In this document: positions 45,289-54,666 of the stretch, piece by piece | Position numbering within the stretch: position 1 is the stretch's first letter | Layout of the letters: each line of letters begins with the position of its first letter | NCBI GenBank assembly: GCA_011053055.1 | Contig: DRHT01000021.1 | Location: 32,491 to 96,490, forward strand | From: Halopseudomonas sabulinigri | GTDB taxonomy: Bacteria > Pseudomonadota > Gammaproteobacteria > Pseudomonadales > Pseudomonadaceae | Length of the DNA: 64,000 nucleotides | Reading direction: 5' to 3' | The notes under the pieces: model-generated | What the model was told of the DNA's origin: nothing | The model's input: only the letters and a program-made list of their open reading frames with translations | Database searches by the model: none | Translations under genes and position numbers: made by a program

Positions 45289-46203
45289 TTGGCTACCAGT
45301 CTGCTCGTATTAATCGACGATATTGCGTCCATCCTCGATGACGTCTCCTTGATGACCAAGGTGGCGGCCAAGAAAACCGCCGGTGTGCTGGGTGATGATT
45401 TGGCGCTGAACGCGCAACAGGTGACCGGTGTAAAAGCTGACCGCGAACTCCCCGTGGTTTGGGCGGTTGCCAAGGGTTCCTTTCGTAATAAGCTGATTCT
45501 GGTGCCAGCGGCGCTGCTGATCAGTGCCGTGGCGCCCTGGTTGATAACGCCCGTTTTAATGCTCGGTGGTGCCTTTCTTTGCTATGAAGGCGCAGAAAAA
45601 TTAGCGCACGTTTTTTTGCACGACAGCAAGGCTGAGCATGCGCAGACCGTAAAGAGCTTGTCTGGTGACCCAAAGGATGTGGTCGCTAGAGAGAAAGAGA
45701 AGATAAAAGGCGCTGTGCGTACCGATTTGATCCTCTCGGCTGAGATCATCGCGATTACCTTAGGTACGGTGGCCGAGGCGGATTTCCTGCAGCAGGTCAT
45801 AGTGGTGTCGGGTATCGCGTTCGTCATGACGGCCGGTGTTTATGGGCTGGTGGCCGGTATCGTCAAGCTGGATGACGCCGGTTTGGCGTTGACCGAACGC
45901 AGCAGTGCCGCCGCGCAGAAGATCGGCGCTGGCATTCTCTGGTTTGCACCTTGGTTAATGCGCGCGCTCTCAGTGGTTGGCACCGCTGCAATGTTTATGG
46001 TGGGTGGCGGCATTCTGACTCACGGCGTTGGTGTGCTGCATCACTGGATCGAGAACAGTGCTGAGCTGGCTGGAGGGTTACCCTTTGTTGGCACCGTACT
46101 GGGCGGTTTGTTGCCAACGTTGATCAATGCCGGCTTAGGCATCGTCGCCGGCTTTGTGATTTTGGGTGTCATTACGCTAATCGGGCGTTTGCGGCAGCGT
46201 TGA
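45289..46203 (+). CDS. DUF808/YedI-family membrane protein
   Basis: A 304-residue membrane protein of the DUF808 family, recognisable from [41 protein letters not shown] split over residues 3-43 and [14 protein letters not shown]. Four or more helices are in the C-terminal two-thirds. It starts with TTG 45289 behind AAGGAG at 7 bp spacing; no in-frame ATG is better placed. Function unknown. It is convergent with the cyclase gene, 3 bp apart. Confidence 0.88.
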   Translation: MATSLLVLIDDIASILDDVSLMTKVAAKKTAGVLGDDLALNAQQVTGVKADRELPVVWAVAKGSFRNKLILVPAALLISAVAPWLITPVLMLGGAFLCYEGAEKLAHVFLHDSKAEHAQTVKSLSGDPKDVVAREKEKIKGAVRTDLILSAEIIAITLGTVAEADFLQQVIVVSGIAFVMTAGVYGLVAGIVKLDDAGLALTERSSAAAQKIGAGILWFAPWLMRALSVVGTAAMFMVGGGILTHGVGVLHHWIENSAELAGGLPFVGTVLGGLLPTLINAGLGIVAGFVILGVITLIGRLRQR

Positions 46204-46206
46204 GCT

Positions 46207-47535
46207 TCAAGAGTTGAGAGTGTGAGCGTGGGTGGTCAGGTCGCCACCCAGCCGATATTGATTGTTACCGCTGCGTTTCGCTGCGTACATGGCAAGATCG
46301 GCTGCATGAATGAGCTTGTCGAGCGTTACCGCGTGGTCCGGAAATACGGCCACTCCCAAGCTGGCGCCGATTCGGTATTGCCGGTCACCCAGCGTTAGCT
46401 GTGGCGCCAGCTCAGCGAAGATTTTTTCGCAGATGCTGTGCGCTTCGTCGGCCAACCGATGCTCCGGCGCAAGTCCTTCCATCAACAACACAAACTCGTC
46501 GCCACCCAGGCGAGCCACCATGTCACTGGCGCGTAAGGCGCTGCGTAAACGCTCAGCGACTTGGATCAATAGTTCGTCGCCCACGGCATGGCCATGTTGA
46601 TCATTGATGTGCTTGAAGTTATTCAGGTCGATGAATACCAGCGCCACTCGCGTTTGCTGGGTTCGCGCTCGGGTGAGCGCTTTGTTTAACCGTTTTTCAA
46701 GCATTAGTCGGTTGGGTAAGCCGGTCAGTGGGTCATGGTGGGCCAGTTTTTCAAGTGCTTGGGTTGAGCGCTTGTCGTCGGTGATGTCGCGTACCACCCC
46801 CATCATTTTAAACGCCTTCCCCTGCTCATTCTTGATCACGTTGCCGGTCTCGCGAACCCAATGCACGCTGCCGTCTGGCCACACCACGCGGTATTCCTCG
46901 TCGTGGTTCTCGCCCGTTTCTATACAGAGCTGCTCACCGGCCCGAACTTGTTCGCGATCGTCTGGGTGCACACTGTTGCAAAACAACGTGTAGGTGGGGG
47001 TAACGTCCCCTGGCTGGTAGCCAAACATGTTGTAGATGGCTTCTGACCAGTAAAGCCGATCCGTGCCTATGTCCCAGTCCCAGGTGCCTATCTGCGCGAA
47101 GTACTGGCTACGCTTCAGGCGCTCCATGGCCTCGTTGCTGGCGCTGCGTAAAGGGTCTGGGTGGATGAGTAGCACGGCAGTATGGCGTGAGGTATCTGGC
47201 AGTAAGGTAATGTCCACTTGATGCCGGTCATGTTGCTGGTTGATCGCCAGGGTTTCCTGACGTTGCAGGGTGCTTGGCAAGGTTTCCAGCATGGGTAGCC
47301 ATCGGCTTATTTGGCTGCCGTTCAACAGCTCGGACGGAACACTGAGCAGCGTGCCCGCAGCGGGATTGTGCCAAGTGATTTTGCGCTGTTTATCGAGCAG
47401 CAAAATGCCGTTTGGCGACAACTCAAGCAGCGCGCGAAATCGCGCGAGCTGCTGGTGGGCATGTTTTACCCAGAATGCCGCTACCAGGGCAATCAATAAT
47501 ATGGCAGCTATAAGGAATAGGCTCATCGAGGCCAT
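46207..47535 (-). CDS. PAS-PAS-GGDEF diguanylate cyclase
   Basis: A 442-residue predicted c-di-GMP synthase. One N-terminal membrane helix (FLIAAILLIALVAAFWV) is followed by a degenerate PAS (about 30-125), a PAS/PAC (about 145-265) and a GGDEF domain. The active site GGDEF is intact in RLGGDEFVLLM, and RxxD (RASD) five residues before it is a product-inhibition I-site. Anchored in the inner membrane with cytoplasmic catalysis. Confidence 0.93.
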   Translation of the reverse strand: MASMSLFLIAAILLIALVAAFWVKHAHQQLARFRALLELSPNGILLLDKQRKITWHNPAAGTLLSVPSELLNGSQISRWLPMLETLPSTLQRQETLAINQQHDRHQVDITLLPDTSRHTAVLLIHPDPLRSASNEAMERLKRSQYFAQIGTWDWDIGTDRLYWSEAIYNMFGYQPGDVTPTYTLFCNSVHPDDREQVRAGEQLCIETGENHDEEYRVVWPDGSVHWVRETGNVIKNEQGKAFKMMGVVRDITDDKRSTQALEKLAHHDPLTGLPNRLMLEKRLNKALTRARTQQTRVALVFIDLNNFKHINDQHGHAVGDELLIQVAERLRSALRASDMVARLGGDEFVLLMEGLAPEHRLADEAHSICEKIFAELAPQLTLGDRQYRIGASLGVAVFPDHAVTLDKLIHAADLAMYAAKRSGNNQYRLGGDLTTHAHTLNS

Positions 47536-47710
47536 CGTTTGGTATTGGTTTAAAACAGTATACCCACGAACCGGGCTTTCGAGGTTGAGTGCTGGCTATT
47601 TGGTATTGAAAACATTCAAGTCTGAACCTTGGAGGCTATGATTACTCAGAATAGGACGGAATGCACAGGTGCGCCGGACAGTTCAAATGGGTCGCGACAG
47701 GGAGGTAGGC

Positions 47711-48214
47711 ATGGCTTGGAATCAAGAAACGCTAAACGTGATAGGGCGCACGTTACTGGATGAGTTTTCCGACCTGTCGGATATTGAGCAGGGCACGCGC
47801 ATCACCTTGCGTCTTATTTTAGCGGCTTTGCTGGGTGGGCTGCTGGGATTGGAACGTGAACAGCAGGGCAAGGAAGCGGGCGTGCGTACCCATATGTTGG
47901 TCTCGCTCGGTGCAGCGCTGTTTGTGCTGGTACCGGATATCGGTGGAGCGATGGACGATGCCATGAGCCGCGTTATTCAGGGAGTAGTCGCAGGTATAGG
48001 TTTTCTAGGTGCCGGTACCATCCTGAAAAGCGATAGGCACGATGAAGTAAGAGGCCTCACCACGGCCGCGGGCATTTGGCTGACCGCTGCGATTGGCGTC
48101 ACCATCGGGTTGGGGCATGAGTCGACTGCGCTGCTGGCGGCCGGTATGGCGTTTGTCATTCTGCACGTGGTGCCCTTATTGTTAAAGCGCACCCCTCGAC
48201 GGGATAACGATTAG
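47711..48214 (+). CDS. MgtC/SapB-family membrane protein
   Basis: A 167-residue protein with a hydrophilic N-terminus of about 25 residues, then four helices carrying the family motif LLGLEREQQGKEAGVRTHMLVSLGAALF and GFLGAGTILK. Plain SapB-type, lacking the C-terminal ACT-like domain of Salmonella MgtC. ATG 47711 has GGGAGG upstream; the frame is open from 47669. MgtC-like proteins affect Mg2+ and acid tolerance or ATP synthase activity; the role here is not determined. Confidence 0.88.
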   Translation: MAWNQETLNVIGRTLLDEFSDLSDIEQGTRITLRLILAALLGGLLGLEREQQGKEAGVRTHMLVSLGAALFVLVPDIGGAMDDAMSRVIQGVVAGIGFLGAGTILKSDRHDEVRGLTTAAGIWLTAAIGVTIGLGHESTALLAAGMAFVILHVVPLLLKRTPRRDND

Positions 48215-48285
48215 CTGAGTAACGCGGAACCGACAGCGACTTGCGTTACACTGCCGGCCCTCGGTTTCTGAAAACAGGCAATGTC

Positions 48286-48825
48286 ATGGCGCAGCAAGCG
48301 ACTCCCTACAAGGTTCAACTGAATATCACCGATACCGATCTGGGCGTATACGAGAATGTGCGCATGACGGTTGCCCGCCATCCTTCGGAAACCGAACAGC
48401 GGCTGGCTACTCGCATTCTTGCTTATGCGCTGTGGTATCAGGAGCGCCTCGCCTTTGGTCGTGGTTTGTCGGATGTGGACGAAGCGGCGCTGTGGCACAA
48501 GAGTCTGGATGACCGGATTGAGCATTGGATTGAGGTCGGTCAACCCGATTCAGATCGCCTGATCTGGTGTTCGCGTCGTGCGGAAAAAGTCTCTCTGCTG
48601 GCTTATGGCAACACCAAGGTGTGGGCCACCAAGCAGTTGCCGGCGGTCGCTGGATTGAAGAATGTGAATATTGCCGCCTTGCCGGTCGATGAGCTGGACG
48701 CCTTGGCTGCGAATATGGTGCGGACCATCGACTGGGGCGTGATGATCAGCGACGGCGTGCTTTATGTCAGTGACGGTGATGCGCAGCATGAGCTAGCGCT
48801 CGAGTGGCTGCAGGGCGAGCGCTGA
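48286..48825 (+). CDS. yaeQ: YaeQ family protein
   Basis: A 179-residue cytoplasmic protein matching YaeQ along its length (YKVQLNITDTDLGVYENVRMTVARHPSE split over residues 8-35; ILAYALWYQERLAFGRGLSDVDEAALW). YaeQ has a nuclease-like PD-(D/E)XK fold, and its biology is poorly known. ATG 48286 is used; the TTG 48241 frame extension is unsupported. It ends 5 bp before recJ, so co-transcription is probable. Confidence 0.92.
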   Translation: MAQQATPYKVQLNITDTDLGVYENVRMTVARHPSETEQRLATRILAYALWYQERLAFGRGLSDVDEAALWHKSLDDRIEHWIEVGQPDSDRLIWCSRRAEKVSLLAYGNTKVWATKQLPAVAGLKNVNIAALPVDELDALAANMVRTIDWGVMISDGVLYVSDGDAQHELALEWLQGER

Positions 48826-48830
48826 GTCTT

Positions 48831-50552
48831 ATGCAAATCGAGTCTCGTCAAACGCCTGAAAACCTCCCCGATCTGGGCGATGTGTCGCCGTTGCTGACTC
48901 GCCTGTATGCCGCGCGTGGTGTGCAAAGTGCCACCGAACTGGATCGCGGGTTACGCGCGTTGCTGCCTTACCAGCAACTTAGCGGCATTGATGCAGCAGT
49001 AGCGGTCTTAAGCGCAGCGTTGGCCAAGCAGCAATCCATTCTGATTGTCGGTGATTTTGACGCCGATGGCGCTACTGCAAGCTGTGTGGCGGTGTTGGCG
49101 CTGCGCATGCTTGGTGCACAGCATGTTGATTATCTGGTTCCCAATCGTTTCGAGTATGGCTATGGGCTGACACCGGAGATTGTTGAAGTGGCGCTGCAGC
49201 GCAGCCCAGATTTGCTGGTCACTGTGGATAACGGGATTTCCAGTATTGACGGCGTGGCTGCGGCCAAGGCTGCCGGGTTGCAGGTGGTGGTGACCGATCA
49301 CCATTTGCCCGGCGATCAATTACCGCTGGCCGATGCCATCGTTAACCCAAGCCAGCCGGGCTGCAGCTTTCCAAGTAAAGCGATGGCCGGTGTTGGGGTG
49401 ATTTTTTACGTGATGCTGGCGCTGCGTGCCAGCTTGCGTGACAACGGCTGGTTCGATACGCACGCTGAACCCAATCTGGCTGAGCTGCTGGATTTGGTCG
49501 CGCTCGGTACGGTGGCAGACGTGGTGCCGCTGGATGCCAATAATCGGATTTTGGTGCATCAAGGGCTGGCGCGCATTCGTGCGGGCCGTTGTCGTCCCGG
49601 CATTCGCGCTTTGCTTGAGGTCGCTGGGCGCCCTGCAGATAAGCTGGTATCCACGGACCTGGGTTTTATTGTTGGCCCGCGCTTGAACGCCGCCGGCCGA
49701 CTGGACGACATGAGCCTGGGTATCGAGTGCTTGCTGACCGAAGATGAAGGCCTAGCGCTGGAGATGGCGCGTGAGCTGGATGGCATGAACCGTGATCGCA
49801 AGGCGATCGAGCGCGACATGCAGCAACAGGCGTTGAAAACGCTGGATGCCATGCAGCTTGATGAAACGGATTTACCCTTTGGACTATGTTTGTACGACGC
49901 GGAGTGGCATCAAGGCGTGATCGGTATTTTGGCCTCGCGTTTGAAAGACCGCTTCCACCGCCCGGTGATTGCCTTTGCTGAGGCGGCCGATGGGCAGATA
50001 AAAGGCTCAGCACGCTCGGTAGCCGGCTTGCATATCCGCGATGCGCTGGATGCCGTTGCTGCCCAGCACCCGCATTTGATCAGCAAGTTTGGCGGCCACG
50101 CCATGGCCGCTGGCTTGTCATTGGCTGCGGAGCATTTTGATGCTTTCCGTGATGCTTTTGATATGGAAGTGCGACGCCAGTTGAGCGCCGCCGACCTCAC
50201 CGGTCGCCTGCTCTCCGATGGCAGTCTTCTGGATCACGAGTTGTCGATGCAGACCGCAGGAGAACTGCGCGAAGCGGGGCCTTGGGGGCAGCATTTCCCT
50301 GAGCCGTTGTTTCAGGGTGAGTTCAAATTGGTGCAGCAACGTTTGGTAGGCGAGCGGCATTTAAAAATGCTGTTGCAGACGCAGACAGGTAGTGAGCTTT
50401 ATGATGCGATCGCCTTCAATATTGACCCTCAATGCTGGCCGAATCCACAGGTGAGTCGCGTGCGAGTTGCCTATACGCTGGATATCAATGAGTTTCGCGG
50501 CCGGCAAAGCTTGCAGTTTATGGTTCGCCACGTGCATGCACTGGGTGAGTAA
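48831..50552 (+). CDS. recJ: Single-stranded-DNA 5'-3' exonuclease RecJ
   Basis: A 573-residue DHH-family exonuclease that trims 5' ssDNA in recombinational repair, RecF recombination and mismatch repair. Metal-binding motifs are DFDADG (75-80), VTVDNG, TDHHLP (156-161), and the DHHA1-type GGHAMAAGLSL near 430. From ATG 48831 (MQIESRQTPENLPDLG); a longer in-frame start at 48804 would overlap yaeQ. Full length for the family. Confidence 0.95.
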   Translation: MQIESRQTPENLPDLGDVSPLLTRLYAARGVQSATELDRGLRALLPYQQLSGIDAAVAVLSAALAKQQSILIVGDFDADGATASCVAVLALRMLGAQHVDYLVPNRFEYGYGLTPEIVEVALQRSPDLLVTVDNGISSIDGVAAAKAAGLQVVVTDHHLPGDQLPLADAIVNPSQPGCSFPSKAMAGVGVIFYVMLALRASLRDNGWFDTHAEPNLAELLDLVALGTVADVVPLDANNRILVHQGLARIRAGRCRPGIRALLEVAGRPADKLVSTDLGFIVGPRLNAAGRLDDMSLGIECLLTEDEGLALEMARELDGMNRDRKAIERDMQQQALKTLDAMQLDETDLPFGLCLYDAEWHQGVIGILASRLKDRFHRPVIAFAEAADGQIKGSARSVAGLHIRDALDAVAAQHPHLISKFGGHAMAAGLSLAAEHFDAFRDAFDMEVRRQLSAADLTGRLLSDGSLLDHELSMQTAGELREAGPWGQHFPEPLFQGEFKLVQQRLVGERHLKMLLQTQTGSELYDAIAFNIDPQCWPNPQVSRVRVAYTLDINEFRGRQSLQFMVRHVHALGE

Positions 50553-50696
50553 GTGAACGTTTCTCCTTCTCAATGGGGGGATTGACGACTGGCTTGCTTT
50601 CGGCTTTGATGGCGGTACAAAAATGCCAAGTGCGTCACGTTTCAATACGTTGTTTTACTATGGCTCACAAATAATCGCTGATCAAGGAAGTCGCGG

Positions 50697-52952
50697 GTGC
50701 CAGATCTAAAGCAAAAACTGGTAACGATGCAGCGCAGTCTTGGCTTGAGCCCTGACGACATTCGCCAGCGTTTGCGGTTGCTATTGATAGCGGAAACTGG
50801 CTTACCCGCATTGCACGAGAATTTGCGGCAGTTGGATGCGTTGCACCTCGATTGCATTCACACCCTCTTCACTCATCTTGAGCAATTCGATGAGCCCGCC
50901 GGAATGCTGCAAGAGCCACAGCGCCTCCTGCAGCTGAAATCGCAGCAACAGCACTATTTTAACCAGATGCTGCGTGGTCCCTATGATCTGCAGTACGCGC
51001 GGCTGCGATTGCTGGTGGGCCTAACCCATCAACGTCATGGGTTGGATCTGAAATGGTATCTGGGCGCTTTCCACTTCTATCTTGATTACATGCATACCGC
51101 CATCAGGCGCACTTGGGCCGCACAGCCGGAACTTGCCGGGCAGCTATACGCCAGCCTACTTAAGGCGGCTTTTTTTGATATCGGGTTAACGGTAGACAGC
51201 TACGCCAGTGCAGACAAAATGGCGTTGCAGTCTAGCCAAGACCGCTACTCAAGAGCTTTGCGTGGCGCCAATGACGGCATTTGGGAATGGCATGTTGAAA
51301 AGGATCGTCTGCATCTCTCCGACCGATGGTTAGCGATGCTGGGCCTCGACGATCAACGCGCACCTACTACCTTTGAGCATTGGGCCGCGTTGATGCCGGA
51401 AGATCAGCGCATAGTGTTCCGCGCTGCGGTGCAGGCCCATCTGGAGGGTCGCCAAGCGTTTTTGCATGTCGAATGCCAGGTGCGGGACAGTTGGGGCCAG
51501 TTGGTCTGGGTATTGATTCGGGGCGTGGTCAGCACCGATCTTTACGGCCAACACTTGTTGGCTGGCTCACAGACGGACATCAGCCAGCGCAAGAACGCCG
51601 AGCAGGAGCTGGCGCACGCGACTTTACATGACAGCCTGACTGGTCTGCCGAACCGGCAGAGTGCCGGTCAGCTAATCGCCCAAGGGCTACAGCGGCAGAC
51701 CAAACCAGGCGCACGCCGCGCTGCGGTACTGTTTATTGATTTGGACCGCTTCAAGTTGATTAACGATAGCCTGGGTCATCAGACCGGAGATCAGGTACTG
51801 ATTCAGGTTGCCAAGCGAATTGAACGCTGCCTGCGCCCTGGCGATCATCTATGCCGCTTTGGCGGCGACGAGTTTGTTGTGCTGCTTGATGATATGGCAC
51901 TGGCGCACGATGCTGAGCTGGTCGCCAAGCGCATTATGCAGGCGCTGCAGTATCCGATCATCGCCGGTTCACGTCGTCTTAGCGTGAGCGTTAGTATTGG
52001 CGTGGCGCCGTTAAAAGGTGAAGGTGAAGGACAGGATGCATTGCGCGAAGCCGATTTGGCGTTGTACCGCGCTAAAGCCTTTGGCAAGGCGCAGCTGGCG
52101 CTGTATAGCGATAGCCTGCAAGAGGAAGTGCACCAGCGCCTTAACCTGGAAAACGCACTCAGCGAAGCCCTCGCGCGCAAGCAGTTCGAGCTCTATTACC
52201 AGCCGATTGTGCAGGTTTCGGCAGGCCGCTCGCATGTGATTGGCGTAGAGGCGTTATTGCGCTGGTGGCAAGGCGAGCGCCTGGTGCCGCCGGATGAGTT
52301 CATCCCGGCATTGGAAGAAACCGGCGAGATTGTCGAGGTCGGTGACTGGGTGTTGCAACAGGCTTGCACCCAAGTGCAGCAGTGGCATCAGGATGGCTTG
52401 CCTGGTTTGCGCTGCTCGGTAAACCTGTCTAGCCGCCAGCTGCAAGAAGACGGATTTGCGCGACGGGTAGCGGAAATACTGCGCGAAACGGGTTTGCCGG
52501 CGGCAAGTCTGGTGCTGGAAATTACCGAAAGCCTATTGATGCGCGACGTGCCCGACACGTTGGCGACGTTGCGCGAACTGGAAAGCATGGGTGTGCGTAT
52601 CGCGCTGGATGATTTCGGTACTGGTTTTTCCTCGCTGGGCTATCTGCACCGTTATCCGCTGCATATCATTAAGGTCGATAAGAGCTTTATCACCAAGGCG
52701 CCGGATGACGAACGCCTGAAAGCGATCAGTCGCGCGATTATCGGTCTCGGCCGAGGGCTGAATATGGACGTCATCGCAGAAGGTATCGAGACGCCCGAGC
52801 AGATGGACTTCTTGCACACCGAGGGCTGTCACTTAGTTCAGGGGTATTGGTTCAGCCGTCCGCAATCGGCAAGCAATATTCATCCTGTGCTGCTTAAGCT
52901 TTCCGCTGCGGCCTATGATTTACCGCCAGCGGAAGCAGTGCTGATAGGCTGA
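50697..52952 (+). CDS. Globin-PAS-GGDEF-EAL cyclic-di-GMP protein
   Basis: A 751-residue cytoplasmic multidomain protein. The first 180 residues form a protoglobin-type sensor; the heme-ligating histidine is likely H111 (LRLLVGLTHQRHGL). A PAS/PAC follows (about 185-300, ending QTDISQRKNAEQEL), then GGDEF (about 310-475; active site RFGGDEF and I-site RPGD) and EAL (about 490-735; VEALLRW, DDFGTGFSSLG, IAEGIET). Both catalytic motifs look intact. It could switch c-di-GMP synthesis or breakdown with oxygen. GTG start, with AAGGAAG upstream. Confidence 0.92.
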   Translation: MPDLKQKLVTMQRSLGLSPDDIRQRLRLLLIAETGLPALHENLRQLDALHLDCIHTLFTHLEQFDEPAGMLQEPQRLLQLKSQQQHYFNQMLRGPYDLQYARLRLLVGLTHQRHGLDLKWYLGAFHFYLDYMHTAIRRTWAAQPELAGQLYASLLKAAFFDIGLTVDSYASADKMALQSSQDRYSRALRGANDGIWEWHVEKDRLHLSDRWLAMLGLDDQRAPTTFEHWAALMPEDQRIVFRAAVQAHLEGRQAFLHVECQVRDSWGQLVWVLIRGVVSTDLYGQHLLAGSQTDISQRKNAEQELAHATLHDSLTGLPNRQSAGQLIAQGLQRQTKPGARRAAVLFIDLDRFKLINDSLGHQTGDQVLIQVAKRIERCLRPGDHLCRFGGDEFVVLLDDMALAHDAELVAKRIMQALQYPIIAGSRRLSVSVSIGVAPLKGEGEGQDALREADLALYRAKAFGKAQLALYSDSLQEEVHQRLNLENALSEALARKQFELYYQPIVQVSAGRSHVIGVEALLRWWQGERLVPPDEFIPALEETGEIVEVGDWVLQQACTQVQQWHQDGLPGLRCSVNLSSRQLQEDGFARRVAEILRETGLPAASLVLEITESLLMRDVPDTLATLRELESMGVRIALDDFGTGFSSLGYLHRYPLHIIKVDKSFITKAPDDERLKAISRAIIGLGRGLNMDVIAEGIETPEQMDFLHTEGCHLVQGYWFSRPQSASNIHPVLLKLSAAAYDLPPAEAVLIG

Positions 52953-53008
52953 ACGCTGCTATAATTTCCCGACATTATAAAAATTGCATTCAGCAAACGA
53001 GGTATTTC

Positions 53009-53419
53009 ATGCGGCATTGGTTACTGGCATTCGTTGCGGGTTTTCTGGCGGTTCTCTGTTTTCATCAGGTTGCGCTCGGCTTGCTACATTCGGCAGGTAT
53101 TGTGCCCTTCGCACCTTTCTCGTTGGCGGCCACTCAACCGCTGGGTGTACCGTCGATACTCTCGGCTAGTTTCTGGGGCGGTATCTGGGGGCTGGCGTTG
53201 GTATGGGTGTTGGCGCAGGTGGGTAATAAGCTCATCTGGTTGAAGGCGGCTCTGTTTGGCGGCGTGGCTTTGACTTTAGTGGCCCTAGTCGTGGTATTCC
53301 CTCTCAAAGGTTATGGCTTCGATCTGGCGCAGTTGCCGGGCCGCTTTATTATCGGCTTTATCCTTAATGCGTTCTGGGGCGTGGGCACGCTGGTTTTTCT
53401 GCGCTGCTTCGGTCGCTAG
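53009..53419 (+). CDS. Conserved-type small membrane protein, unknown function
   Basis: A 136-residue protein with four hydrophobic helices and Gly-rich interfaces (AGFLAVLCFHQV; SFWGGIWGLALVWVLAQVG; ALFGGVALTLVALVVVF; FIIGFILNAFWGVGTLVFL). No motif is recognised. AACGAGG precedes ATG 53009. It ends just before a strong hairpin and is separate from prfB. Confidence 0.7.
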   Translation: MRHWLLAFVAGFLAVLCFHQVALGLLHSAGIVPFAPFSLAATQPLGVPSILSASFWGGIWGLALVWVLAQVGNKLIWLKAALFGGVALTLVALVVVFPLKGYGFDLAQLPGRFIIGFILNAFWGVGTLVFLRCFGR

Positions 53420-53431
53420 CACTCTGCTTGC

Positions 53432-53453
53432 CGGCCGCTGCACTCAGCGGCCG
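53432..53453 (+). terminator. GC-rich terminator-like hairpin before prfB
   Basis: A perfect 9-bp stem CGGCCGCTG/CAGCGGCCG with a 4-base loop, 13 bp after the small membrane protein's stop, followed by ATTTCC. It probably ends that transcript and precedes the prfB promoter (TACAAT-like -10 at about 53461). Confidence 0.55.
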
Positions 53454-53497
53454 ATTTCCGCTACAATGGCGGCTTTTTCCTGCCGGGACGAGTCAAC

Positions 53498-54593
53498 ATG
53501 GAAATCAATCCGATTCTGAACACCATCAAAGATCTGCGTAGTCGCTCCGAAACTATTCGGGGGTATCTTTGACTACGATCAAAAGCATGAGCGCCTGACC
53601 GAAGTTGAACGCGAGCTGGAGGATCCCAGCGTCTGGAATGAGCCCGAACGGGCGCAAAATCTAGGTCGTGAGCGTGCACAGCTGGCGCAGATCGTAGAAA
53701 CCCTTGATCAGATGAGTAGCGGGCTGGCCGACGCCTCTGAACTGTTGCAAATGGCAGCGGATGAGGAAGACCAAGGCGCGGTAGACGATGTGGCAGCAGA
53801 GCTGGCGCGCCTGCAAGAAGCGCTTGAGAAGTTGGAATTCCGCCGCATGTTCAGCGGCGAGATGGACTCCAGCAATTGTTATATGGATATTCAAGCAGGT
53901 TCTGGCGGCACCGAAGCCCAGGACTGGGCAAACATGCTACTGCGCATGTATCTGCGCTGGGCCGATCAGCGCGGCTTTGAGACCGAGATAATTGAGCTGT
54001 CTGAAGGTGAAGTGGCTGGCATCAAGAGCGCCACCATTCATATCAAGGGTGAGTATGCCTTTGGCTGGTTGCGCACCGAAATTGGCGTGCACCGTCTGGT
54101 GCGCAAAAGCCCCTACGATTCGGGCAATCGTCGTCATACCTCGTTTTCAGCGGTATTTGCCGCGCCGGAAATCGATGATGATATCGAGATCGACATCAAC
54201 CCTTCGGATCTGCGGATTGATACCTACCGCTCCTCGGGTGCTGGTGGTCAGCACGTAAACACGACTGACTCTGCCGTACGTATTACCCACGTACCGACCA
54301 ACTCTGTGGTTAGCTGTCAGAATCAACGCTCCCAGCATGCCAACAAAGACACCGCGATGAAGATGTTGCGGGCCAAGTTGTATGAGTTGGAAATGGCCAA
54401 GCGCAACCAGGCTGCTCAGGCGCTGGAAGAGACCAAGTCGGACATCGGCTGGGGTCACCAGATTCGCTCTTACGTGCTCGATCAGTCGCGCATCAAAGAT
54501 TTGCGTACCGGTATCGAAAACAGCAACTGCAACGCAGTGCTGGATGGCGATCTGGACGAGTTTATTGAAGCCAGTTTGAAGCAGGGTCTATAA
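53498..54593 (+). CDS. prfB: Peptide chain release factor 2, with programmed +1 frameshift
   Basis: Release factor for UGA and UAA stops, 364 residues after the frameshift. Frame 1 (24 codons, starting [13 protein letters not shown]) ends at an in-frame TGA 53570-53572; translation continues in the +1 frame with GAC 53571. The GGQ motif in [10 protein letters not shown] is intact. The stop-recognition tripeptide, normally SPF, reads SPY here ([12 protein letters not shown]). About 340 residues lie in the second frame to 54593. Expression is expected to be autoregulated by RF2 levels. Confidence 0.95.
53559..53573 (+). promoter_or_regulatory. prfB +1 recoding site
   Basis: GGGGGTATCTTTGAC: an internal Shine-Dalgarno-like GGGGG (53559-53563), the slippery CTT codon (53567-53569), and TGA followed by C. 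This matches the classical bacterial RF2 frameshift signal. When RF2 is low, ribosomes slip by +1 on CTT and continue. Confidence 0.95.
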
Positions 54594-54666
54594 CGGTAGT
54601 GATCAGCCTTGCGCTACCTACCTATAGCCAACTTATATTGAATTGATTTTCCGGGATTTGACCGAT

